A stretch of 64,000 bases of DNA from a virus: IMG/VR virus record IMGVR_UViG_3300009788_000095, positions 1 to 64,000 of that record; one strand, written 5' to 3'. Below, piece by piece: positions 29,942 through 37,039 of the stretch. The notes under the pieces were generated by a model. The model ran no database searches and was not told the DNA's origin. It worked only from the letters and a program-made list of their open reading frames with translations. Within the stretch, counting starts at the first letter, position 1. Each line of letters opens with the position of its first letter. Made by a program: the position numbers and the translations under genes.

Positions 29942-30403
29942 CTATGATAGATGAGCCAATAACTTATATTTTGCTTTAAAGTTTAATATAGTAGACCCGG
30001 GATGTACATGCTTTTCTCTAAGTTCTGCTACCTGCTTACCAATCTTACCATATCCGAATACAATATCCCTTCTAAGCTTTTCTAGTTTTCTCGGACTAAC
30101 ACCCTTTTCCTCTTGTCTGAGTAGATATCTCTCTTTATCTCTTTCTGTTTTTGCCCATATTATTTCTCTATACACTGTAGATAAAAGTGTTTTTAGTTTA
30201 GTCCCCCTGTGTGTTACATAACCCACAGGTTTAATATACACCCTTTTTATCCGTATCTTTTCCTGTTCCTTCTTTTCCTCAACTCGTGCTAGTCTGTCTG
30301 ATTCAATTAACCTTTGTGCATTCAGTACATTAATAGTCTCAATTGCTTTTTCTCTTGTACCTGCTGTTGCAAGTAACCTTACTAATGTTTCTCTAAAACT
30401 CAT
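29942..30403 (-). CDS. Basic helical hypothetical protein, 153 aa
   Basis: Not recognised. Long charged helices (VEEKKEQEKIRIKRVYIKP, KTERDKERYLLRQEEKG, SPRKLEKLRRDI) suggest nucleic acid binding. GGAGGGAAGT precedes the ATG. It is the first gene upstream of the non-coding control region, so a replication role is possible but unproven. Confidence 0.6.
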   Translation of the reverse strand: MSFRETLVRLLATAGTREKAIETINVLNAQRLIESDRLARVEEKKEQEKIRIKRVYIKPVGYVTHRGTKLKTLLSTVYREIIWAKTERDKERYLLRQEEKGVSPRKLEKLRRDIVFGYGKIGKQVAELREKHVHPGSTILNFKAKYKLLAHLS

Positions 30404-30423
30404 ACTTCCCTCCTGTTATTAAA

Positions 30424-30849
30424 TTATAAAATACCACCCTTTTTAAATGAATAATAGTTTTCCTCATTTACAGTTACAATTAAATGGTCTAAGAAGTTAA
30501 GCCCTATGTACTTTGCAGCCTTATTAACGTTCCTGGTAAAAGTTATATCCTCCTGTGATGGTGAAGCATCGTCAGACGGATGATTGTGGATTATCACGAA
30601 GTTACGAGCATTAACTTTTAGTAGAGGTATAAATATATCTGCAGGAGTACACGCTATTGTGTTATAGCCTCCAATAGCGATATCCTTCTTTATAATCACT
30701 TTATTCTTGATATTCATACCTATAACTACCATCTTCTCATTATACTCAAACTCACCCTTTACAAACTCCCTGACTGACTCCGGTGTCTTGATAAATGTGT
30801 CAAAGTTGTCGCTGCACTGCAAATAAAAGTATTTAACTTTAAATTCCAT
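30424..30849 (-). CDS. RadC/JAB-type JAMM metalloprotease-like protein
   Basis: A 141-residue protein with the JAMM motif H88-N-H90-P-S-x7-D101 (IIHNHPSDDASPSQED) and an upstream NTIACTPADIF segment, as in the RadC/MPN family. The family has a zinc-binding fold. In phages and plasmids its role is uncertain, with anti-restriction and DNA repair suggested. GGAGGAAGC precedes the ATG. Confidence 0.85.
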   Translation of the reverse strand: MEFKVKYFYLQCSDNFDTFIKTPESVREFVKGEFEYNEKMVVIGMNIKNKVIIKKDIAIGGYNTIACTPADIFIPLLKVNARNFVIIHNHPSDDASPSQEDITFTRNVNKAAKYIGLNFLDHLIVTVNEENYYSFKKGGIL

Positions 30850-30861
30850 GCTTCCTCCTTT

Positions 30862-31026
30862 TTAAATATTTACACCTACTGATCGTGCCCAAAGATATAA
30901 GCTCTCAGCATTATAAACCCACTGCCTAAGTTCTTCTTTATCAAATCTAGTAGCATTAGGGCATTTCTCACGGATATGAGCTTTTATTTCCTCTTTATTC
31001 TGTTTAATAAACTCAGTTAGACTCAT
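30862..31026 (-). CDS. Conserved small phage-type protein, 54 aa
   Basis: Encodes MSLTEFIKQNKEEIKAHIRE then KCPNATRFDKEELRQWVYNA and ESLYLWARSVGVNI. The pattern FI--N--EI---I---CPN...R--WV-N-E-LY-WAR--GV-I recurs in phages. Function unknown. AAAGGAGGAAAT precedes the ATG. Confidence 0.65.
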   Translation of the reverse strand: MSLTEFIKQNKEEIKAHIREKCPNATRFDKEELRQWVYNAESLYLWARSVGVNI

Positions 31027-31165
31027 ATTTCCTCCTTTTATATTTCTTTTTAATATGATACTTAGTTAAATGGGATGGATGCCCAAAATACCTTGGTAAA
31101 CCTGCGTGTAATGTCTGTTTTCTATGTTTACGAGCTAATTTAGATGCTTGCTGCTTTTTACCCGT
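31013..31165 (-). CDS. Very basic small ORF with apparent ACG start codon, 50 aa
   Basis: The frame after the upstream stop encodes GKKQQASKLARKHRKQTLHA then GLPRYFGHPSHLTKYHIKKK and KYKRRKYESN. No ATG, GTG or TTG is available. An ACG codon lies six bases after the perfect ribosome site GGAGG within AGGAGGTGAT, which otherwise has no use because it lies at the end of the preceding gene. The next codons are GGT AAA, as at 14107. The protein is Lys/Arg/His-rich and could bind nucleic acid. Confidence 0.55.
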   Translation of the reverse strand, partial: TGKKQQASKLARKHRKQTLHAGLPRYFGHPSHLTKYHIKKKYKRRKYESN

Positions 31166-31409
31166 GTATCACCTCCTCCTTTGTGTAATAGACTTGAACT
31201 GCTTCACATGACTTACTAAGCTTAATGAGTATGCCCCCGTTAATGTGGAGGCATAGGTCTGGACCGAATATCAATGTTGTATCTTGCCAAGGTGTTTTAG
31301 GTTTCATAAACTCACCTAGAGGATATACCTTTCTGTAGTAAAGGAAGAAAGGATTACCTGCAGCATCGTATTGCACTTCTCTCCAATGATAATTAGATTT
31401 TAATAGCAT
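31158..31409 (-). CDS. Hypothetical protein, 83 aa
   Basis: Not recognised. Beta-rich (GNPFFLYYRKVYPLGEF; DTTLIFGPDLCLHINGGILI). Its end contains the ribosome site of the ACG-start ORF. Confidence 0.6.
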   Translation of the reverse strand: MLLKSNYHWREVQYDAAGNPFFLYYRKVYPLGEFMKPKTPWQDTTLIFGPDLCLHINGGILIKLSKSCEAVQVYYTKEEVIHG

Positions 31410-31594
31410 AACTTACCTAATGCCGGTTCAGGGGCATTTTCAATAAAATCATTAATTATCCCTGTGTCTATATACTCCTTTTCAAAGTATTCTGCTTTTT
31501 TCTTAGAAAGTTTACCTTCGATAAAATTTAAATACATTTCCTTAATGCCTTCACTAATTAAAGTATTATACTGATCTTTCTCTTTATTAAGCAT
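31400..31594 (-). CDS. Hypothetical helical protein, 64 aa
   Basis: Not recognised. Charged helices (EGIKEMYLNFIEGKLSKKKA). AAAGGAGGTAATT precedes the ATG. Confidence 0.55.
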   Translation of the reverse strand: MLNKEKDQYNTLISEGIKEMYLNFIEGKLSKKKAEYFEKEYIDTGIINDFIENAPEPALGKLCY

Positions 31595-31606
31595 AATTAC
31601 CTCCTT

Positions 31607-31786
31607 TTATGCTACGCCTATGTCTTCAAGAAACTGATCCATTATACATTCTTCTACTTCTTCTGCGCCGGGACAACACTTAATTTTGCATATTTGTTTA
31701 TTATATTCTGAGCAGTACCACAGCTTAATGACATTTACTAACTCTAGTTCTAAACAATTACAACCCTTACATTCTTCTACTCTCAT
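31607..31786 (-). CDS. Cys-rich hypothetical protein, 59 aa
   Basis: Encodes MRVEECKGCNCLELELVNVI then KLWYCSEYNKQICKIKCCPG and an acidic tail. Cysteines in CKGCNC, YC, CKIKCC suggest metal binding. Start at 31786 overlaps the DUF2958 gene's stop. Confidence 0.55.
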   Translation of the reverse strand: MRVEECKGCNCLELELVNVIKLWYCSEYNKQICKIKCCPGAEEVEECIMDQFLEDIGVA

Positions 31787-32115
31787 GCATGCCCTCCTGA
31801 TTTTACCTTATCTATTACTTCCTGTAATGTGTAATCATCGAAGTACATATCTCTTTCTACTGATAACCCGAATTGTGGAAACTTTAAAGCCTCAAGCTCA
31901 TCTTGACTTACTGATCCACATTCAGCCATCTGTGGATCTCCAAGATTTACAAATGCCTGGTAGATTCTATCTTTAGGATCATACTCATAGCAGTACCAGC
32001 TGCATGCACCACCGCCAAAGAACTTGACTATAATCTTGATGTCTTTAGCTTGTTTCTGCGAAGTGTCACCTTGCTTCTTAAAACCTTCTAATACTTCTTT
32101 AGTTAGTAATTTCAT
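31783..32115 (-). CDS. DUF2958 family protein
   Basis: A 110-residue protein with the DUF2958 pattern: MKLLTKEVLEGFKKQGD, KIIVKFFGGGACSWYCYEYD, FVNLGDPQMAECGSVSQDEL, then FGLSVERDMYF. The family is common on plasmids and phages and often lies near replication or anti-restriction genes; its activity is unknown. Confidence 0.8.
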   Translation of the reverse strand: MKLLTKEVLEGFKKQGDTSQKQAKDIKIIVKFFGGGACSWYCYEYDPKDRIYQAFVNLGDPQMAECGSVSQDELEALKFPQFGLSVERDMYFDDYTLQEVIDKVKSGGHA

Positions 32116-32618
32116 ATTTCGCTCCTTAATTGATATTTCTTACCACAATCACAATTAACTAAATAATTAGCGTCCGGTTCTACAGCCCTACTCCCTCCAC
32201 AGTAGGGGCATTCTACATCTACTATACTATCTAACGTCATGGGTACACCAACTACAGGAACCTTATCTTTTATTTTAATAACTTCACTTCCTGCAGTAAG
32301 TTCTTTCTTAGCCTTTTCATCCCAATACTCAGGAACCTCACCTTCCAGTTTATACGCATAGTCTGTAGCTATCTCATCCTCAGAATCATACCTGGCACAT
32401 AACTCATAGTAAGTTCCAAAATCATGCGGAAAGCTTTTGACTACAAGCGTACATCCTGTAGGCGGTTCTCCGTGTACACGAACTAACTGATTCTTAAATA
32501 CCCAGCACTCCTTTCTCGCACGAGCTGCATACTGATTAGATCCAACATTTACACAATCTTCACCATAAGGAGAAGTCCCTATGTTTAAAATCTCCATATT
32601 GTAGTTTATACTATTCAT
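32112..32618 (-). CDS. Conserved hypothetical with C-terminal zinc ribbon, 168 aa
   Basis: The N-terminal part (MEILNIGTSPYGEDCVNVGS, then KNQLVRVHGEPPTGCTLVVK) resembles phage hypotheticals; the C-terminal CPYCGGSRAVEPDANYLVNC with DCGKKY is a zinc ribbon. Function unknown. It may start at the first ATG or at MEILN seven codons later. Confidence 0.65.
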   Translation of the reverse strand: MNSINYNMEILNIGTSPYGEDCVNVGSNQYAARARKECWVFKNQLVRVHGEPPTGCTLVVKSFPHDFGTYYELCARYDSEDEIATDYAYKLEGEVPEYWDEKAKKELTAGSEVIKIKDKVPVVGVPMTLDSIVDVECPYCGGSRAVEPDANYLVNCDCGKKYQLRSEI

Positions 32619-32856
32619 GCATAATCTCCTTTTTTAATTTATTAAATAACTCCTTTCCTCCTTGCTTTGTAAATTGTACTAACTGAAACCAGCCAAAGTG
32701 GCCATATGTAGGGTAATGTTCTCTATACTCAGCAATTAATCCGCACCGGTTACAGCACCTAAAGTATTTCATGTGTCCTGTAAATGGTGTTTGACTATAT
32801 ACCCACTTATGCCCGAATAACCTACACCTAAGTTTTACTATGCTTGTAAATACCAT
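32611..32856 (-). CDS. Small zinc-binding protein, 81 aa
   Basis: The chosen start MVFTSIVKLRCRLF follows AAGGAGGAAGGT. RCCNRCGLIAEYREH with the preceding FGHKWVYSQTPFTGHMKYF gives a CxxC/His pattern. Not recognised. Confidence 0.6.
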   Translation of the reverse strand: MVFTSIVKLRCRLFGHKWVYSQTPFTGHMKYFRCCNRCGLIAEYREHYPTYGHFGWFQLVQFTKQGGKELFNKLKKEIMHE

Positions 32857-32869
32857 ACCTTCCTCCTTT

Positions 32870-33046
32870 TTAACTCCAATCCAATAAACACTCAGCCTCA
32901 TACACACATATCTTTTCATTTTTGTTATCGTCTAAATACTGAAGTAGCTCTGCTACGTTACAGAATCTTTTGATCTCTTTCTCTGTAGATACCTCACTGG
33001 GTAATAACCTTTTCTTCGGATATGTAACAACAAAATAATCTTTCAT
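32870..33046 (-). CDS. Hypothetical protein, 58 aa
   Basis: The chosen start MKDYFVVTYPKKRL follows GGAGGAAAGT; the frame extends 13 codons further into the next gene. Alpha/beta pattern with FCNVAELLQYLDDNKNEKI. Not recognised. Confidence 0.6.
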   Translation of the reverse strand: MKDYFVVTYPKKRLLPSEVSTEKEIKRFCNVAELLQYLDDNKNEKICVYEAECLLDWS

Positions 33047-33057
33047 ACTTTCCTCCT

Positions 33058-33246
33058 TTACCTGTCTATTCGTTTTAAAAGCCAACTAACACGCTTTAGC
33101 CATTTATCTCTTTTATGTACCATTAATCCTGTTGCGTATACGTATGTAAGGCTTGCATTCTGTGCAACTAACATGGCTTTACACTTATCATACCTATATG
33201 CCTTCTTTACGCAAAAGGATATTAAGCTATGAACAATAAGCCTCAC
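33058..33246 (-). CDS. Hypothetical basic protein, 62 aa
   Basis: Not recognised; Lys/Arg-rich C-terminal half (HKRDKWLKRVSWLLKRIDR). ATGA-type overlap with the upstream gene. Confidence 0.55.
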   Translation of the reverse strand: MRLIVHSLISFCVKKAYRYDKCKAMLVAQNASLTYVYATGLMVHKRDKWLKRVSWLLKRIDR

Positions 33247-33482
33247 GCTATAGCCTTCTGTAGCCCGTCAATAACAGCCTGTACCATCTTGTCATCATCT
33301 CCCGGTATAGCAACTACGCTCTTAGGGCCTTCATAGTTACTATAGAATACGTACTTCATCACACTAACCTGCTTCCTGCCTTTATAAGAGCCTTTTACTA
33401 CGAGTATGTGTGAGACTGATGATACCTCAATAGCCTGAATAATCTCCTGATCTGCATTAAGTTTGTACTTAGAAGTTTCCAT
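33243..33482 (-). CDS. Hypothetical protein, 79 aa
   Basis: The chosen start METSKYKLNADQEI follows GGGAGGATTTA. Beta-rich with HILVVKGSYKGRKQVSVMKY and a C-terminal helix VQAVIDGLQKAI. Not recognised. Confidence 0.6.
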   Translation of the reverse strand: METSKYKLNADQEIIQAIEVSSVSHILVVKGSYKGRKQVSVMKYVFYSNYEGPKSVVAIPGDDDKMVQAVIDGLQKAIA

Positions 33483-33517
33483 TAAATCCTCCCTTGTAAT
33501 TGGTTTTGGTGGACATA

Positions 33518-34255
33518 TCATATCTTTAGCCTTATTCTACTGATAAGTTTCCTTACAGAGCCATAGGATGCTATTCTGCCATACTTAGTGATAAGCATGT
33601 TATACACTAGCTCCGTATTCATCTTCCTTAGCTGGATATCCGTTAGCATCACTTTAAGCTTATCCGTTGTTGTCTGTCTCTTAAAGTTACCTCGACTTAT
33701 CTCTCTAATAGCGTTTACCTTATTTCGGAAATACTCAAACTTACCGTCCTTCTCCTTACCTATGAAATCTGATAACCAATCATTAGCTGTCTGCTTACCA
33801 CATGATATGTTGATTAGTGTTAGCTTAGGATTCTCTTTTATACGGCTCTCTATCCAGTCTAGTTTAGCCTCTTTATCTTTAACACTTCTAAGGTTCTCTT
33901 GCTGTGTTTCTTTCATGTTGCCTTTATGTCCGTCACCTATACTAACGAAATCAGCTATGCTCTCATGCTCTACAACTACATCCGCATGGCTATTACTCTC
34001 CTTTTTCATACTTTCATCCACCAACTTATCTAAGCTTTCTATCTGGTAGGAATCGAGCATATCCTTATTTTCGAGATAGCGTCTGTCTCCTCTGATTGTT
34101 TCTATTACAATCTTAGCTAAGGCCTGTTCTGCGCCCTTAGCATCCTCCTTGAAGCTAACTGTATCCATAACTTCTGCTATCTCTAATACATGTATGTTGA
34201 AATCATTTAACCCTATTTCAGCTATAATCAAGTCTCTTACGAGTATGTCATCCAT
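33518..34255 (-). CDS. Hypothetical helical protein, 245 aa
   Basis: Not recognised. The N-terminal half is acidic. The C-terminal third (TTTDKLKVMLTDIQLRKMNT, then YNMLITKYGRIASYGSVRKL and ISRIRLKI) looks like a winged helix or helix-turn-helix, so DNA binding is possible. AAAGGAGGTGATACCTA precedes the ATG. Confidence 0.6.
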   Translation of the reverse strand: MDDILVRDLIIAEIGLNDFNIHVLEIAEVMDTVSFKEDAKGAEQALAKIVIETIRGDRRYLENKDMLDSYQIESLDKLVDESMKKESNSHADVVVEHESIADFVSIGDGHKGNMKETQQENLRSVKDKEAKLDWIESRIKENPKLTLINISCGKQTANDWLSDFIGKEKDGKFEYFRNKVNAIREISRGNFKRQTTTDKLKVMLTDIQLRKMNTELVYNMLITKYGRIASYGSVRKLISRIRLKI

Positions 34256-34271
34256 TAGGTATCACCTCCTT

Positions 34272-34625
34272 TTAACTACGGATTAACTCTCTAATAGTTT
34301 GATTCTGAGCTTTAAACTCCCTGAGTTTATACAAATAGCCTTTACTTCTTACATACAGCTCAGCTAGTGCGTACTTCAGATTCCTCATAGCCTGTTTCTT
34401 TGTTGCTACTGTCATCTCCGGAACTTGACTAAGATCATTAAAGTCCACAGTAATCTCTTTATCTAATAGTTCCACTGTACCTGCTAACCTGGCAATCTTA
34501 CTGTCTAATACATCAGGACTAACACCATAAAACATCCTTCCCAGGATACTGTAAGTCCTCTGAATACATGGCTTTTCAAACTCATCAAAATCTCTAAATG
34601 TGACATCATTTAATAATTCTTGCAT
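34272..34625 (-). CDS. Hypothetical helical protein, 117 aa
   Basis: The chosen start MQELLNDVTFRDFDEF follows GGAGGTGTAGT; a longer frame to 34745 overlaps the upstream gene. Mostly helices, ending KLREFKAQNQTIRELIRS. Not recognised. Confidence 0.6.
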   Translation of the reverse strand: MQELLNDVTFRDFDEFEKPCIQRTYSILGRMFYGVSPDVLDSKIARLAGTVELLDKEITVDFNDLSQVPEMTVATKKQAMRNLKYALAELYVRSKGYLYKLREFKAQNQTIRELIRS

Positions 34626-34626
34626 A

Positions 34627-34869
34627 CTACACCTCCATATAGATTGGTTTATTAGAGAACATATATTTAATTTCCCTGTTCTCTCTAATAGGGGAAATGT
34701 GGGTAAACTTTGTTGAACTACCCTGTAGTACTGCTCTTGCTGCACTGATACCGGTTAACCAATACTTACCTTGTATAGCAGCAATAGCTTCTTCTCTAGA
34801 CATTAACTCCTGCAGCTTACTCTCTTTCCAGCACTCATTCTTTTTAATATAAGCAATGTATCTATTCAC
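34627..34869 (-). CDS. Hypothetical protein, paralogue of the 35050 gene, 80 aa
   Basis: The C-terminal half (GISAARAVLQGSSTKFTHIS, then KYMFSNKPIYMEV) matches the 35050-35313 protein (FMAKAVYAKKTTTNFSFISP, YLFSHNPIYKEV). The two genes flank a third small gene, so a tandem duplication with an intervening gene is likely. Confidence 0.6.
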   Translation of the reverse strand: MNRYIAYIKKNECWKESKLQELMSREEAIAAIQGKYWLTGISAARAVLQGSSTKFTHISPIRENREIKYMFSNKPIYMEV

Positions 34870-35060
34870 TATGCCTCCTTTTTAGTATATAGTGGACGAA
34901 ACATACATGTAGATAAATCGTTAAAACACAGCACTCTCCAATACTTATGAGGATAGTCGTCAGGTACCCTTCCCGCTTCTTTTAGTTGTCTCATGTCTAC
35001 AGCCTTGCAGTAATGACCACTCCCGTCCTCATGGTAGTTTAAACAATCGTTATGAGACAT
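34869..35060 (-). CDS. Hypothetical protein, 63 aa
   Basis: Not recognised. MSHNDCLNYHEDGSGHYCKA has two Cys and two His residues, and VLCFNDLSTCMFRPL two further Cys, a possible metal site. It lies between the two paralogues. Confidence 0.55.
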   Translation of the reverse strand: MSHNDCLNYHEDGSGHYCKAVDMRQLKEAGRVPDDYPHKYWRVLCFNDLSTCMFRPLYTKKEA

Positions 35061-35313
35061 TTGTTACCTCCTTGTAAATAGGATTATGACTGAAAAGGTA
35101 GAAAGTCTTCTTCTTAGCAGAAACATACACAGGTGAAATAAAGCTAAAGTTAGTAGTAGTCTTTTTAGCATAGACAGCTTTAGCCATAAACTCTGTGCCT
35201 ATGAAGTGAAAATCTCCTGCATACAGCTTCGTTGCTGCCTCCTGCAGTGTCTTTATCCTTGACACTGCCCTCCTGTGCCAGCCCTCATGTTTTTTAGTGT
35301 AAATACTAAACAT
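35050..35313 (-). CDS. Hypothetical protein, paralogue of the 34627 gene, 87 aa
   Basis: Shares the pattern K-(V/L)Q...F-(F/H)ISP...Y-(L/M)FS-(H/N)-PIY-EV with the 34627 protein. Function unknown. Overlaps genes on both sides. Confidence 0.6.
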   Translation of the reverse strand: MFSIYTKKHEGWHRRAVSRIKTLQEAATKLYAGDFHFIGTEFMAKAVYAKKTTTNFSFISPVYVSAKKKTFYLFSHNPIYKEVTNVS

Positions 35314-35545
35314 AAGCCATCACCCCCTTTATTTTTCTTTCTATTTGCATTAACTTGATTAAACCCGGCTCAGCATCGATCTTCTTCAGATTAACACTAG
35401 CTATAATCAACCTTCTTGCCTGCTCTAGCTGCTCTAGTCTCATCCTCTTATAATCAATAGCAGGCCTGTCATAGCAACGAATACACACACCCTCTGTACA
35501 CTTAAAACACTTAGCTTTTATGTTTAATTCATGCATTCTACTCAC
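35306..35545 (-). CDS. Hypothetical protein, 79 aa
   Basis: CFKCTEGVCIRCYD near the N-terminus is a compact Cys4 cluster that could bind zinc or an iron-sulfur cluster; the rest is a basic helix (RMRLEQLEQARRLIIASVNL). Not recognised. Confidence 0.55.
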   Translation of the reverse strand: MSRMHELNIKAKCFKCTEGVCIRCYDRPAIDYKRMRLEQLEQARRLIIASVNLKKIDAEPGLIKLMQIERKIKGVMAYV

Positions 35546-35759
35546 CTCCTTGAGTTAGTTCTGTAATACTTCTTCTTCCGGATAACCGTACAGCAAGATT
35601 GTCATCACCAACTGAATACAATAACCCAGGCATGTCCGGAACAACCTCAGCTAGTGTAAGATACTTTGGCCTAGGCATAAGCCTCTGTAGAGCCCTTTCC
35701 ATATCAAGCTGCGCTCTAACCTTACGATTCCACTGATAACTCTTTTTGTTAATAGCCAT
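35538..35759 (-). CDS. Hypothetical protein, 73 aa
   Basis: Not recognised. Basic N-terminus (AINKKSYQWNRKVRAQLDME) and a C-terminal DDNLAVRLSGRRSITELTQG. AAAGGAGGAGAGT precedes the ATG. Confidence 0.55.
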   Translation of the reverse strand: MAINKKSYQWNRKVRAQLDMERALQRLMPRPKYLTLAEVVPDMPGLLYSVGDDNLAVRLSGRRSITELTQGGE

Positions 35760-35771
35760 ACTCTCCTCCTT

Positions 35772-36041
35772 TTAATTTGATTCAACTACTCTAAGCTCGC
35801 AGTCTTTAACTGAGCAAGCCTTACAACCAATACCTCTATGAATACAATACATAGCTTCAACACCAAATATGCCATCTTGACATTTTTGACATAAACCATT
35901 TATACGAAACTCTTTAACGCTAAGAACATCTTTAAACTCAGTAACAGGATTAATGTCTTTTTTACATAAAGGGCATTTGCTTTGCTCAACATTGTTTACT
36001 GCATCCCTAAAGCCTACTTTCTTTATTAAATCTTTATTCAT
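35772..36041 (-). CDS. Zinc-ribbon hypothetical protein, 89 aa
   Basis: CPLCKKDI and CQKCQDGI form one zinc ribbon; CIHRGIGCKACSVKDC adds a second Cys cluster near the C-terminus. Function unknown. Confidence 0.6.
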   Translation of the reverse strand: MNKDLIKKVGFRDAVNNVEQSKCPLCKKDINPVTEFKDVLSVKEFRINGLCQKCQDGIFGVEAMYCIHRGIGCKACSVKDCELRVVESN

Positions 36042-36092
36042 AACAACAGCCTCCGTACCTGCCTACCTTTCGGTTAGGACTTATAGGTAAAC

Positions 36093-36152
36093 TGCCAGTG
36101 ATGGGAATCGAACCCAATAGCCTTATTATTTCAGCTTCAACCTGACACTGGC
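36093..36152 (-). ncRNA. Truncated tRNA-like element (60 nt)
   Basis: Read leftward, a perfect 7-bp acceptor-type stem (GCCAGTG/CACTGGC plus discriminator A) encloses a T arm with TGGG/CCCA around TTCGATT. Only 28 bases lie between the acceptor and T arm, too few for normal D and anticodon arms; one weak stem (AGCT/GGCT) remains. It may be a tRNA remnant, a mini tRNA-like structure, or a stable 3' end for the 36167-36322 transcript. Confidence 0.6.
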
Positions 36153-36166
36153 GATTAATGAACATT

Positions 36167-36322
36167 CTACTTACTTTTCTTTAATTTGTTTAATGCTCTC
36201 TGGATGTTTACATAAGTAACCAGTTTGTCATCCTTCAAATAAAATCTCATCTTGTTTCCGTTCTCTGTAACTTTTGTGATTCTTGTGCAATACCCAAGAT
36301 TAATGTGATTCGCATATTCCAT
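36167..36322 (-). CDS. Small hypothetical protein, 51 aa
   Basis: Encodes MEYANHINLGYCTRITKVTE then NGNKMRFYLKDDKLVTYVNI and a basic C-terminus. Beta-rich and not recognised. GAAGGAGAAACAA precedes the ATG. It is the first gene of the leftward block. Confidence 0.6.
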   Translation of the reverse strand: MEYANHINLGYCTRITKVTENGNKMRFYLKDDKLVTYVNIQRALNKLKKSK

Positions 36323-36455
36323 TTGTTTCTCCTTCGCTTAGGGTTAAACTCGGATCAACCAACTACGGATGGGTGCCCCTTATTCCCAAGCTGTTAAATC
36401 ATATTTATTTACTATTTAACTACCCTCCCCAGCGCACTTGGGTGAGGTTCGTTTT

Positions 36456-36645
36456 TATAGGGGGTCATGGTGAAACGTATCTAAAAATACGAAGGTTCGT
36501 ACTATAGGGGGTCATGGTGATTTATAGGAAGGTCGGGAAAAACGTATCTGAAAATATATCCGGTCTCTTTTTACTCTATAATGTATGTCCGGTCTTCTTT
36601 TACTCTTTTTATAGAGGGTGGTCGAAAAAAGCGTATCTGAAAATA
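36456..36645. repeat. Direct repeats TATAGGGGGTCATGGTGA ... CGTATCTGAAAATA
   Basis: The start motif occurs as TATAGGGGGTCATGGTGA at 36456 and 36503, and in degenerate form as TATAGGAAGGTCGG at 36523 and TATAGAGGGTGGTCG at 36610. The end motif AACGTATCT(A/G)AAAATA follows copies 1, 3 and 4. CCGGTCT followed by CTTTTTACTCT or CTTTTACTC lies between copies 3 and 4. These could be operator sites. Confidence 0.65.
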
Positions 36646-36929
36646 TGGCGGGCACTACTGTTACTCTTACTCTGGTCTTATTGTTATTCTCTCTGATAGT
36701 ATAATGAATGATCCTGCATTTTTTCTTTTGACTATGTACCTACCGGTCAAATTCAAACCGAATTTAAAATGATAACTATTATGTTAGACCTCTTTGTATA
36801 CTGCACACACTTACCTTATCCCTCCTACACTTTTTATGCATAAATATACCCTTTTATCTTATTTCTCTACGCTTTTACTGCATTTCTTTACACATCTGTT
36901 TATTTCTCTACGTATCTTTTGTGCTATTA

Positions 36930-36958
36930 TTGACAATACTGTAATTATGTTATATAAT
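36930..36958 (+). promoter_or_regulatory. Consensus sigma70-type promoter
   Basis: TTGACA at 36930-36935 and TATAAT at 36953-36958 are separated by exactly 17 bases, a perfect match to the bacterial housekeeping consensus. It faces the rightward block starting near 36996, so host polymerase could transcribe this block at once on entry. Confidence 0.85.
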
Positions 36959-36979
36959 TTAAGTAAGTAGAGGGACGCT

Positions 36980-37039
36980 AAGGGAGGAAGATAATATGAT
37001 AACTTTAATGTATGTATATAAAAGATAGAGACCTCCCTT
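36980..37039 (+). promoter_or_regulatory. Leader with short peptide and sequestrable ribosome site
   Basis: GGGAGGAAG precedes an ATG at 36996 that opens a 10-codon frame (MITLMYVYKR). The ribosome-site sequence AAGGGAGG (36980-36987) is perfectly complementary to CCTCCCTT (37032-37039), which overlaps the TTG start of the first full gene. Pairing would hide the leader ribosome site. A translational control switch is possible but untested. Confidence 0.5.

Larger units (their letters stand above)
36323..37037. other. Divergent intergenic control region, 715 bp
   Basis: The leftward and rightward gene blocks diverge from here. It contains direct repeats (36456-36645), T-rich sequence with repeated short motifs, a consensus rightward promoter (36930-36958) and a short leader. 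An open frame at 36514-36696 lies across the repeats and is not considered a gene. No clear leftward promoter was found. Confidence 0.6.

Noticed and set aside
31027-31157. Apparent non-coding gap
   Set aside because: The gap is fully explained by the ACG-start ORF at 31013-31165.
36514-36696. A 60-codon rightward ORF in the divergent control region
   Set aside because: It lies across the direct repeats, its composition follows them, and it has no ribosome site.
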